Part shown: piece by piece, positions 33,918 through 41,226 of the stretch | How the letters are laid out: the number at the start of each line of letters is the position of its first letter | Position numbering within the stretch: the first letter of the stretch is position 1 | Origin: Chloroflexota bacterium | Lineage (GTDB): Bacteria; Chloroflexota; Anaerolineae; Aggregatilineales; Phototrophicaceae | DNA length: 64,000 nucleotides | Assembly: GCA_011525385.1 (NCBI GenBank) | Contig: WTGF01000122.1 | Span: 1 to 64,000 of the forward strand | Direction: 5' to 3' | Made by a program: the position numbers and the translations under genes | Notes under the pieces: model-generated | The model's input: only the letters and a program-made list of their open reading frames with translations | Databases searched by the model: none | What the model was told of the DNA's origin: nothing

Positions 33918-35564
33918 ATGCCCGTCAAACCAAACGTCGTACTTGTTATCACCGATGATCAAGGTTACGGCGATATCGGTTGCCATGGCAATCCGGTTCT
34001 AAGGACGCCCAATCTGGACCAGATGGCCCGCGACGGCGTTCAGTTGGATGATCATCATCATGATCCGCTTTGTTCCCCGTCCCGGGCAGCGCTTTTGACC
34101 GGTCAATATGCTTCGCGAAACGGCGTCTGGCATGTGATTCACGGGCGTCATCTCCTTGATCCCAGAGCAATGACGATGGGGGATGTCTTTTCCGCGAACG
34201 GCTATCGTACCGGCATGTTCGGCAAATGGCACCTGGGCGACAATTATCCTTTTGCGCCGCAATTTCGAGGTTTCGACCAAGTCCTTTGTCATCGCGGCGG
34301 GGGGGTGGGAGAGCTACCAGACTATTGGGGCAACAATTATATGGATGACTGTTATTTTCGAGATGGCGAGCCCGTCCGTTATCAAGGCTATTGCACTGAC
34401 GTTTTTTTCGACGAAGCGCTTCGATTCATTGAAGCCGACCCGAATTCACCCTTTTTTGTCTATTTGGCTACGAATGCCATGCACGCGCCGCATATCGTGC
34501 CCGAAGAATACGCGGCGCCCTACAGAGGTTTAGCGATCCCCGAAGACCGCGCCAACTTCTATGGCATGATCGCGAATTTTGACGAAAACATGGGCAAATT
34601 GTTCCAGCGACTGCAGGAACTGCAGCTCGCTGAAAACACGATCGTGATCTTCACTGCCGATCACGGTACGGCGGCCGGTTTCGATCCCGCAACTGGAGAA
34701 GGCTACAACGCGGGCATGCGCGGCAAGAAAGGCTCCATGTACGATGGCGGCCACCGCGTCAATTGTTTCTTCCGCTGGAAGGGCGAACTTCCCGCGGGCG
34801 GACTAGTCAATTCGCTGACGGCGCATGTCGACATGCTGCCGACCTTGATCGAGCTTTGCGGACTGGAATTGAAGGGGGAAGTTGACTTCGACGGCCTAAG
34901 TCTTGCGTCACAAATGCAGGGCGAATCTGATCGCTCCGCCGGGCGAACCTTGTTCATTCATTTGCAGCCCGACCGGCCGGAGAAATGGCGCGACTGTGTC
35001 GTGATGCGCGACGGTTGGCGATTGATCAACGGGACGGAGTTGTATGACGTTGCCAGGGACCAGGGACAGCAGCGCGATATTTCATCCGAGCATCCACATG
35101 TCCTCCGGGAATTGCGCGGCGAATACGAGACCTGGTGGGACAGCCTGCGAAAGCCTTTTTCAGGATATGTCCATATTCCAATCGGCACTGCTCACGAGAA
35201 TCCTGTACTGCTTTCGGCCCGCGATTGGCATCCAACCGCGGGCAGGGTGCCCTGGCGCCAAGATTGGATCTCAGACTCAGCTTACGATGCCAACGGCTTC
35301 TGGATGATTGACGTCCGGGAAGCCGGTCAATACGAGGTTGAACTGCGCGCTTACCCGCGCGAAGCCGATTGTCCAGCGGGCGCCACGAGCGCTCGCCTTC
35401 AGATCGACGGCGTCGAATATGCGCGCGTCTGCCAGGAAAATGCGAGGAGCGTGATATTCCTTGTGGAACTGGATGCCGGGCAGACCAAGTTGCAAACTTG
35501 GCTGAGCAATCCGCTGCGGCGACGCCTGCGAGGCGCCTATTATGTCTACATAAGTCGTTTGTAG
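33918..35564 (+). CDS. S1-family sulfatase
   Basis: 548 aa. The N-terminus VVLVITDDQGYGDIG supplies metal-binding aspartates. CSPSRAALLTGQYASR (about residues 53-68) is the C-x-P-x-R signature whose Cys becomes formylglycine. GKWHLG and FTADHGT are the other conserved metal and sulfate motifs. After about residue 410 there is a beta-sandwich-like extension, longer than in minimal sulfatases. No signal peptide is present, unlike most secreted polysaccharide sulfatases, so it should act in the cytoplasm on imported oligosaccharides. It starts 26 bases after the GH117 gene with GGGAG before the ATG. A maturation enzyme (FGE) is needed but is not in the window. The S1 subfamily cannot be set here. 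Confidence 0.9.
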   Translation: MPVKPNVVLVITDDQGYGDIGCHGNPVLRTPNLDQMARDGVQLDDHHHDPLCSPSRAALLTGQYASRNGVWHVIHGRHLLDPRAMTMGDVFSANGYRTGMFGKWHLGDNYPFAPQFRGFDQVLCHRGGGVGELPDYWGNNYMDDCYFRDGEPVRYQGYCTDVFFDEALRFIEADPNSPFFVYLATNAMHAPHIVPEEYAAPYRGLAIPEDRANFYGMIANFDENMGKLFQRLQELQLAENTIVIFTADHGTAAGFDPATGEGYNAGMRGKKGSMYDGGHRVNCFFRWKGELPAGGLVNSLTAHVDMLPTLIELCGLELKGEVDFDGLSLASQMQGESDRSAGRTLFIHLQPDRPEKWRDCVVMRDGWRLINGTELYDVARDQGQQRDISSEHPHVLRELRGEYETWWDSLRKPFSGYVHIPIGTAHENPVLLSARDWHPTAGRVPWRQDWISDSAYDANGFWMIDVREAGQYEVELRAYPREADCPAGATSARLQIDGVEYARVCQENARSVIFLVELDAGQTKLQTWLSNPLRRRLRGAYYVYISRL

Positions 35565-35581
35565 GTCAAGGGGGTAGGGCG

Positions 35582-37372
35582 ATGACGCTTAAGAGATCCG
35601 ATGTGCTGATCACGCGACCTTGCAGCATGGAGGTATACCGACGATATCGCGCGACCGGGCTGGGCTGGGGCTTCTTGCCCGAACCCGATCGACGAGGCCT
35701 GCCGCCGGATGAAGAGATGATGCGGGATGTCGACGAGGCGCATCGCTGCGGCGTCAAATTCCAAGGCCGCGTGGAACTGGATGCGGACTGGATGGGCATG
35801 ATCGATTTTGATTCCAATTTCATGGAATCGACCGTGCGCGATTTGAATGATCGGCCGGCGATCACTTGGTGGGAGCACACTTACAAGGGACATCCCTCGT
35901 ACCACTATTGTACAAACGCGCCTGGATACCAGCATTATCTGATGTATCAGTTGCGGCGGGTCATGCAAGCCGGGACGGACTGGCTGATGATTGACTCCGC
36001 CATTCCTACCATCGGCGCCTTGAATGCCCGATATGGCGGCTGCTTCTGCCGGCACTGTATGGCGGGTTTTCGCGATTACCTGTGCGCCAACTTGAGTGAA
36101 GAGGAGATCATGTCGGGGGGCATCGGCGATCTCGAAACCTTCGACTATGGAGACTACTTGCGGGAACGCGGTATCACGGACGACATGTATCGGGCGCGAA
36201 TCTTGGCATTCCCGCCTGTCATTCCGCTGGCAAAAGAATACTTCGATTTCCAGTGGAATGAGATAAACCGGCTCTTTCGCGAATTCAAGCGCTATGCGCG
36301 GGAATTTGACGACACTGTGCCCATGAGTTCGAATTCGCCCTATTATTGGGCCGAGTTCATGTATGCCGTCGACGCGCATGACTTCTACACCAATGAAATG
36401 GAGTACCAAGCGCCCGAGATCGAGGTCCTGCCGACGGAGCCAATCTATACTTTCAAGCTCGCCGACGCTCTCAAGCGCATCGTCGCCATCACGGGCGTTC
36501 CGCGCGCCTTTGAACCTTGCCGGATTAAAGATCGTCCCGGGCATATTCGACTGTGGATCGCACAAGCTTATGCGCATGGACACGTCTTCATGGCGCCGGA
36601 GAAAATGTGGACGCTGCGCTTTCGCGGCGAGCCGGATCGCTGGTATCACAGCAAGCCGGGCGACTATGAAGACCTCTATCATTTCGTACGCGACTATCCG
36701 GCGCTATTTGATGACTATGAATCTGTGGCATCGGTCGCGCTCGTTTTCAGCAACAAGGCCGTGCGGCAATACCTGGGCGATCAACTCGGCAGCGGTCACC
36801 TGGGCGGTCAAAACCGCAGCGCGCCAGGAACGGCGCTTGTGAAAGCTTGTATCGCGCTCAGCGAAGCCAATTTGCCATATCGCATTATTGTGGCGGGTGA
36901 TGAATGGATCAAAGACGATTTGCTGGAAGCGGATTTGTCATCTTATCGCGCGCTTGTCCGTTTTGAACCGTCACATTTGACCGCCGAGCAGGAAGCCAAG
37001 CTGCAAAGTGTGGGCGATCGCCTCGTGACTTGGGAAGAGGCAGCGGACTTGTTGGCGAAGGCGGGCCAGGACATCGGCGTCACTGGCGCGGAAAACATCG
37101 CTGTCTTGCCGAGGCGCCAGCCCGGCGCGCAAGACGCGCCCCTGATCGTGCATCTGCTCAACAGCAATTATGACGCCGAAAGCGACCAATTCGAGACCGT
37201 TCGCGATCTGCGACTGACGATCGCGCAATCGATGCTTAAACGGTCATTTTCACGTGCCGCCTTTTTCGCGCCGGGCAAGGAGCCTGTCATTATTGACTGC
37301 CAAGGCACAGATGACGGAACCTCAATTATCCTTCCCGAATTGGGCATGTGGGGCATCCTCAAATTGGAATAG
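35582..37372 (+). CDS. Unassigned TIM-barrel glycoside hydrolase, GH42/GHL-like
   Basis: 596 aa from ATG 35582, 17 bases after the sulfatase stop. The N-terminal part looks like a TIM barrel: GWGFLPEP near 28, DWLMIDSA (133-140), then YGGCFCRHCMAGF (151-163). The CFCxHC element is seen in GH42-type beta-galactosidases and in the putative glycosidase group GHL6. Acidic residues near 270-285 (YYWAEFMYAVDAHDFYTNEMEY) could be catalytic. Residues from about 385 resemble the beta-galactosidase trimerisation and C-terminal beta domains. There is no signal peptide. It ends the plus-strand run with GH117 and sulfatase, so its substrate is probably a fragment of the same polysaccharide, perhaps a beta-galactoside. 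I do not recognise an established family. Confidence 0.6.
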   Translation: MTLKRSDVLITRPCSMEVYRRYRATGLGWGFLPEPDRRGLPPDEEMMRDVDEAHRCGVKFQGRVELDADWMGMIDFDSNFMESTVRDLNDRPAITWWEHTYKGHPSYHYCTNAPGYQHYLMYQLRRVMQAGTDWLMIDSAIPTIGALNARYGGCFCRHCMAGFRDYLCANLSEEEIMSGGIGDLETFDYGDYLRERGITDDMYRARILAFPPVIPLAKEYFDFQWNEINRLFREFKRYAREFDDTVPMSSNSPYYWAEFMYAVDAHDFYTNEMEYQAPEIEVLPTEPIYTFKLADALKRIVAITGVPRAFEPCRIKDRPGHIRLWIAQAYAHGHVFMAPEKMWTLRFRGEPDRWYHSKPGDYEDLYHFVRDYPALFDDYESVASVALVFSNKAVRQYLGDQLGSGHLGGQNRSAPGTALVKACIALSEANLPYRIIVAGDEWIKDDLLEADLSSYRALVRFEPSHLTAEQEAKLQSVGDRLVTWEEAADLLAKAGQDIGVTGAENIAVLPRRQPGAQDAPLIVHLLNSNYDAESDQFETVRDLRLTIAQSMLKRSFSRAAFFAPGKEPVIIDCQGTDDGTSIILPELGMWGILKLE

Positions 37373-37426
37373 GGATCAAAGCTGTAAGGTTTGTCCGGCA
37401 CTGGATCATGCTAACGCGCTTTTTCT

Positions 37427-37470
37427 ACCCCACCCCCGGCCCCCTCCCCGTAGCAACGGAGAGGGGGAGC
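37427..37470. repeat. C-rich CCCCGGCC dispersed repeat C, copy 3
   Basis: CCCCACCCCCGGCCCCC with TCCCCGTAGCAACGGAGAGG behind it, forming a hairpin. Same element as near 8740. It lies in the 246-base gap after the TIM-barrel gene. Confidence 0.65.
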
Positions 37471-37618
37471 TAACGTAGAGTGAACTCGCTTGAAAACAGC
37501 AATTATCTACACTGGCATCGTCAGAAAATACGTGTTGATGCCAGGTCGAAACAAGCTTCCCCACAAGCCTTACAAGGAATAGCAATCCCGCAACTACATG
37601 ACAAGGGCGTTTGTTAAA

Positions 37619-37978
37619 CTAGATCTGCAGCTTGCGTCCCCAGTCTTCCCGCTCTTGGCGCAGTTGCAGGAGTAGTTGTTCGCGGGCGAACTCGTCTTCA
37701 AAAAAGCTGCAATTCTCGAAGAATTCGATGAGTTCATCGAGCCGCGCCATGACGTCGTTCTTGCCGATAGGACGAATCGATCGCGCTTTCAGCCAGTTCC
37801 CCGGCGCGGTCATGATCCATTCTGGTGGCGGGCGATGATGTTCGAGGATAAACTCGCTGGCCTTGAAGTAGCTGGTGATGGCCTTATGCGACGCCCGGTT
37901 TGTGGACTGTACAATCACAAATGCGACCAGGGCAGCGCCCGCCAGCGAAGCAAGGACGAAGAAAAGCAGGAAGTCCAT
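37619..37978 (-). CDS. Small membrane-anchored protein downstream of oppF
   Basis: 119 aa from ATG 37978. One N-terminal span (about residues 2-26, FLLFFVLASLAGAALVAFVIVQ) is followed by a soluble, charged helical part with EHHRPPPEWIM and a C-terminal coiled-coil-like stretch. It starts eight bases after the oppF-like stop, so it is the third gene of the ATPase operon. I do not recognise the family. It could be an accessory of the transporter or an unrelated passenger. A longer frame extending into the ATPase gene is not supported. Confidence 0.6.
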   Translation of the reverse strand: MDFLLFFVLASLAGAALVAFVIVQSTNRASHKAITSYFKASEFILEHHRPPPEWIMTAPGNWLKARSIRPIGKNDVMARLDELIEFFENCSFFEDEFAREQLLLQLRQEREDWGRKLQI

Positions 37979-37986
37979 CGGATGCG

Positions 37987-39033
37987 CTATTCCACGCCGC
38001 GCAGATCCAGCTCGTCGGCGAAATGGCAGGCGGCGAAGTGATCCCGTCCAACTTCGGTCCAAGCCGGTTCCTGTTCGCGGCAAATGTCTTGCGCGTAACG
38101 GCAACGAGGATGGAAATAACAGCCGGAGGGCGGATCAGCCGGGTTCGCCACTTCACCGGGGAGAATTATACGATCCATCTTGATCTCGGGGTCGGTTGTC
38201 GGGACGGCCGATAACAAGGCTTCCGTATAGGGATGCTTAGGATCCGCAAATAGGGCTTCGGTAGCGGCCATTTCCACCAGTTGTCCCACATACATAACCC
38301 CAACGCGGTCGGAAATATGCTCGACCACGGAAAGATCGTGGGCGATGAACAGATAAGTCAGGTCGAATTCTTCTTGCAGATCCTCGAGCAAGTTCAGGAT
38401 TTGCGCCTGAATCGAGACATCAAGCGCGGAGACGGCTTCGTCACAGACAATCAGCCGCGGGCTGGGCGCGAGCGAACGCGCGATCCCGATGCGTTGGCGC
38501 TGCCCGCCCGAAAAGGCATGTGGATAGCGGTTAAGATGGCGGATATCCAAGCCGACGCGATCCATTAGCTCGCGCACGCGGTCTTGAATCTGGCGCTTGC
38601 CCGCCAGCAGCTTGTTATTGCGGATTGGCTCGGCAATGATGTCCAATACGGTCATGCGGGGATCCAGCGAGGAGTAGGGGTCTTGAAAGATCATGTGAAA
38701 ATGCCTGCGGACCTCGCGCAGCTCCTTCTTCTCCATGCTGGCGATATCAACCTCTTCCCCATCGGGAAGGCGGAAGATAATCTGTCCTTCGGTGGGATTT
38801 ATCGCGCGGACAATGCAGCGCCCGAGCGTCGTTTTGCCGCTGCCGGATTCGCCGACAAGCCCGAAAGTCTCGCCCTCGCGGATCTGAAAGCTAACGCCGT
38901 CGACTGCCCTGACATGCCCATGTACGGCGCGCAGGAAGCCTTTTTCGATGGGAAAGTGCTTTTTCAGATCCCGAACTTCGAGCAGAACTTCATCATTCCG
39001 CGCTTTTGCGGGTACTTCCATCCCCTCAAGCAT
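37987..39033 (-). CDS. Opp/Dpp-type ABC ATPase, second subunit (OppF-like)
   Basis: 348 aa from ATG 39033, which overlaps the end of the preceding gene by eight bases (ATGCTTGA), showing translational coupling. Walker [10 protein letters not shown] (about residues 63-71), signature [19 protein letters not shown], Walker [13 protein letters not shown] and [21 protein letters not shown] are intact. The C-terminal [17 protein letters not shown] holds the oligopeptide-transporter cysteine motif that binds an iron-sulfur cluster in some members. [13 protein letters not shown] at the N-terminus is typical of the F subunit. It should energise the permeases at 24999-27155. Confidence 0.92.
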   Translation of the reverse strand: MLEGMEVPAKARNDEVLLEVRDLKKHFPIEKGFLRAVHGHVRAVDGVSFQIREGETFGLVGESGSGKTTLGRCIVRAINPTEGQIIFRLPDGEEVDIASMEKKELREVRRHFHMIFQDPYSSLDPRMTVLDIIAEPIRNNKLLAGKRQIQDRVRELMDRVGLDIRHLNRYPHAFSGGQRQRIGIARSLAPSPRLIVCDEAVSALDVSIQAQILNLLEDLQEEFDLTYLFIAHDLSVVEHISDRVGVMYVGQLVEMAATEALFADPKHPYTEALLSAVPTTDPEIKMDRIILPGEVANPADPPSGCYFHPRCRYAQDICREQEPAWTEVGRDHFAACHFADELDLRGVE

Positions 39034-40048
39034 AGACCGGCTCACTCTCTTTGTTGTGAAGGTAGCAGCGCACAAAATGTCCCTCGCCCATATCAACCAG
39101 GGCGGGTACAGCGGCATCACAGGTACCGGCGATGAACTCGTCGCAGCGGGAGGCGAATCCACATTCTGGCGGCGGATTCATGGGCACGGGCACGTTCCCG
39201 CGGATGGCATCGAGGCGGCCACGCCCACGGCTGCCCAGACGCGGTATCGACTTCAGCAGGCGCTGCGTGTAGGGGTGCATGGGATTTTTGAACAATTCTA
39301 TCGTAGACGCGCGCTCGACCACGCGCCCCAGGTACATCACGTTCACTTCGTCAGCGATTTCGGCGATCACGCCGAGGTCATGGGTGATATACATGATGGC
39401 CATGCCAAATTGTTCTTGAAGCTCCTTCATCAATTCCAGGATTTGCGCCTGAACCGTGACATCCAAGGCTGTAGTCGGCTCGTCGGCGATCAAGAGCGAA
39501 GGACTGCAAGACAGCGCCATCGCGATCATGGCGCGTTGGCGCATGCCGCCCGACAATTGATGCGGGTATTCGTCAAACCGCTGGCCGGGGTTGGAAATAC
39601 CAACGCGGTTGATCATGTCCAGCGCCAGCTCTTTGGCTTCGCGCTTGTTCTGGGTGATATGCAGCAGGATGGCCTCGATAATTTGTTTCCCGATCGTATG
39701 CACCGGGGACAAGCTGGTCATCGGTTCCTGAAAAACCATCGAGATCTCCGCGCCGCGTATGGCGCGTATCTCCCGGCTGCGCGGGTCTAGCTGCAGCAGA
39801 TCCACGATGGCGCCGTCGCTCTGCCGCAACAGGATTTCGCCGGATTCAATCGTGCCGGGTGGCGGCACGATCTGAAGGATAGACTGGGCGGTGACACTCT
39901 TGCCGGAGCCCGACTCACCAATGATGCCGACAGTTTGATGAGCGGCAATATTGAAATCGACGCCGTCAACCGCCTTGAGCGTACCCTCTGGCAACTCAAA
40001 GTAGGTGCGCAGGTTCCGCACTTCCAGGGTGCTGTTGCTTGACTTCAT
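39026..40048 (-). CDS. Opp/Dpp-type ABC ATPase, first subunit (OppD-like)
   Basis: 340 aa from ATG 40048; an in-frame GTG at 40054 is an alternative. Walker [10 protein letters not shown], signature [15 protein letters not shown], Walker [19 protein letters not shown] and [20 protein letters not shown] are intact. The C-terminal [19 protein letters not shown] is the cysteine motif of the family. It heads a separate unit (oppD, oppF, small membrane protein), 13 kb from the permeases, with its own promoter at 40082-40110 and the same operator as the other units. This links the ATPases to the galactan locus rather than to an unrelated peptide importer. Confidence 0.92.
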   Translation of the reverse strand: MKSSNSTLEVRNLRTYFELPEGTLKAVDGVDFNIAAHQTVGIIGESGSGKSVTAQSILQIVPPPGTIESGEILLRQSDGAIVDLLQLDPRSREIRAIRGAEISMVFQEPMTSLSPVHTIGKQIIEAILLHITQNKREAKELALDMINRVGISNPGQRFDEYPHQLSGGMRQRAMIAMALSCSPSLLIADEPTTALDVTVQAQILELMKELQEQFGMAIMYITHDLGVIAEIADEVNVMYLGRVVERASTIELFKNPMHPYTQRLLKSIPRLGSRGRGRLDAIRGNVPVPMNPPPECGFASRCDEFIAGTCDAAVPALVDMGEGHFVRCYLHNKESEPVYA

Positions 40049-40081
40049 CTCCACCGAAGCTTTGCCCGTTCAATTTGTCGT

Positions 40082-40093
40082 ATTGTAGACAAT
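40082..40093. promoter_or_regulatory. Shared operator, site 4 (ATTGTAGACAAT)
   Basis: The exact reverse complement of site 1. A further TTGACAA arm lies at 40104-40110, as in site 2. Confidence 0.65.
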
Positions 40094-40110
40094 CAACAAG
40101 TGATTGACAA
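40082..40110 (-). promoter_or_regulatory. Promoter of the oppDF unit with overlapping operator
   Basis: On the minus strand TTGTCA (40110-40105), a 17-base spacer and TACAAT (40087-40082). The operator covers the -10 box, exactly as at 21087-21115. Confidence 0.7.
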
Positions 40111-40213
40111 GCAGCGCGGACCGGCGCTTGCAGCCTGCCCAAAGCCGCATAGGCTTTCCATCCGGTCGAGACGCAAAAACAGGCTCGACTCGCGAACCTG
40201 TCAGATATTTCCA

Positions 40214-40290
40214 TGGTGGGCGATATAAGACTCGAACTTATAACCTTCCGGGTGTAAACCGGACGCTCTATCCAATTGAGCTAATCGCCC
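40214..40290 (-). tRNA. tRNA-Val (anticodon UAC)
   Basis: Folds as a standard cloverleaf on the minus strand: acceptor GGGCGAU/AUCGCCC, D arm with AGCTCAATTGGATAGAGC, anticodon stem UCCGG/CCGGA with loop UUUACAC, T arm with GTTCGAGTC. Anticodon UAC reads GUA. The 3' CCA is encoded (40214-40216). Confidence 0.95.
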
Positions 40291-40346
40291 TGAATATATT
40301 GATAATAGCCGCACAGCGGTGAAGTCGTCAAGGTTGACTTCGCTTG

Positions 40347-40367
40347 GTAGTGTATCGAAGTCGGTTG
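40347..40367 (+). repeat. 21-nt direct repeat D, right copy
   Basis: Identical to 20664-20684 in the same orientation. It lies 57 bases beyond the 5' end of tRNA-Val. Confidence 0.75.
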
Positions 40368-40376
40368 GAATGCACC

Positions 40377-40420
40377 TCTCATCCCCCGGCCCCTTCTCCC
40401 ACAGGGGGAGAAGGGGAGGG
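40377..40420. repeat. C-rich CCCCGGCC dispersed repeat C, copy 4
   Basis: CCCCCGGCCCCTTCTCCC followed by ACAGGGGGAGAAGGGGAGGG: a strong hairpin with a CTTCTCCC/GGGAGAAG-type stem. Related to 37427-37470. Confidence 0.65.
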
Positions 40421-40566
40421 TCACGCTCTCCGAATTAGATACTTAGTGCTGAATTCGATACATTGACTCCATAAATCGAGTAGATCGTCCGCAGAAGTAG
40501 GACCAACAAAGTCATGCAACTCCGTAATAATAGTCGGCGGGTCGCCCGCAAAACCTAGCCGGAGCG

Positions 40567-40594
40567 GTGGGCGAGCCAAGGCTCGCCCCTACAT
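40567..40594. repeat. Palindromic GGGCGAGCC repeat A2, copy 2
   Basis: TGGGCGAGCCAAGGCTCGCC plus CCTACA, identical in the core to 15211-15240. Confidence 0.75.
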
Positions 40595-40650
40595 CCACCT
40601 TGCAATCGTGTCTTGTGGTGAAAATATAATTTGAAGCGATTGCTCCGCGC

Positions 40651-41205
40651 TTACATGCGCGGGGGCGTGACGCCGGTTTGCCCCTGGTATTTGCCTTTTT
40701 TGTCGGCATAAGACTGCTCGCAGGCGTCGTCGGCCTCGAAGAACAAGACCTGGGCGAGACCCTCGTTGGCGTAGACCTTGGCTGGCAAGGGGGTGGTATT
40801 GCTGATTTCCAGGGTGACGAAGCCTTCCCACTCCGGCTCAAAGGGCGTCACGTTGACGATCAAGCCGCAGCGGGCATAAGTGGATTTGCCCAGGCAGACG
40901 GTCAAGACATTGCGCGGGATGCGGAAGTATTCCACCGAACGCGACAATACAAAAGAATTGGGCGGGATGACGCAAACATCGCCGCGGAAGTCCACAAAAG
41001 AAGCGTCGTCGAAATGTTTGGGATCGACAATCGCCGAATGCACATTGGTAAATATTTTGAACTCGTCCGAGACGCGCAGGTCGTAACCGTAGGAAGAAAC
41101 GCCATAGCTAATGGAGCCGTCGCGAACTTGCTGGTCGACGAAGGGTTCGATCATGCGCTGCTCGCGCGCCATTTTCTTGATCCAGTGGTCCGGTTTCAGT
41201 CCCAT
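40651..41205 (-). CDS. dcd: dCTP deaminase
   Basis: 184 aa, the normal size. [17 protein letters not shown] near the N-terminus, [53 protein letters not shown] (about residues 108-160) with the catalytic Glu in GFVTLEISN, and the C-terminal [14 protein letters not shown] are all hallmarks. The enzyme deaminates dCTP to dUTP for thymidylate synthesis; it belongs to the dUTPase fold and forms trimers. The bifunctional dCTP deaminase/dUTPase form cannot be excluded. It lies 21 bases after argS on the same strand, so the two are likely co-transcribed. Confidence 0.95.
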   Translation of the reverse strand: MGLKPDHWIKKMAREQRMIEPFVDQQVRDGSISYGVSSYGYDLRVSDEFKIFTNVHSAIVDPKHFDDASFVDFRGDVCVIPPNSFVLSRSVEYFRIPRNVLTVCLGKSTYARCGLIVNVTPFEPEWEGFVTLEISNTTPLPAKVYANEGLAQVLFFEADDACEQSYADKKGKYQGQTGVTPPRM

Positions 41206-41226
41206 AATTTGTCCTTTTGCCGCGGG

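Larger units (their letters stand above)
40291..40650. other. Intergenic repeat island between tRNA-Val and dcd
   Basis: No gene is supported. It holds the right copy of the 21-nt repeat D (40347-40367), a C-rich repeat (40377-40420) and a palindromic repeat (40567-40594). Confidence 0.75.

Noticed and set aside
20664-40367. An integrative element using tRNA-Val as attachment site
   Set aside because: The direct repeat is not part of the tRNA 3' end, and no integrase, transposase or mobility gene is present; kept only as a repeat observation.
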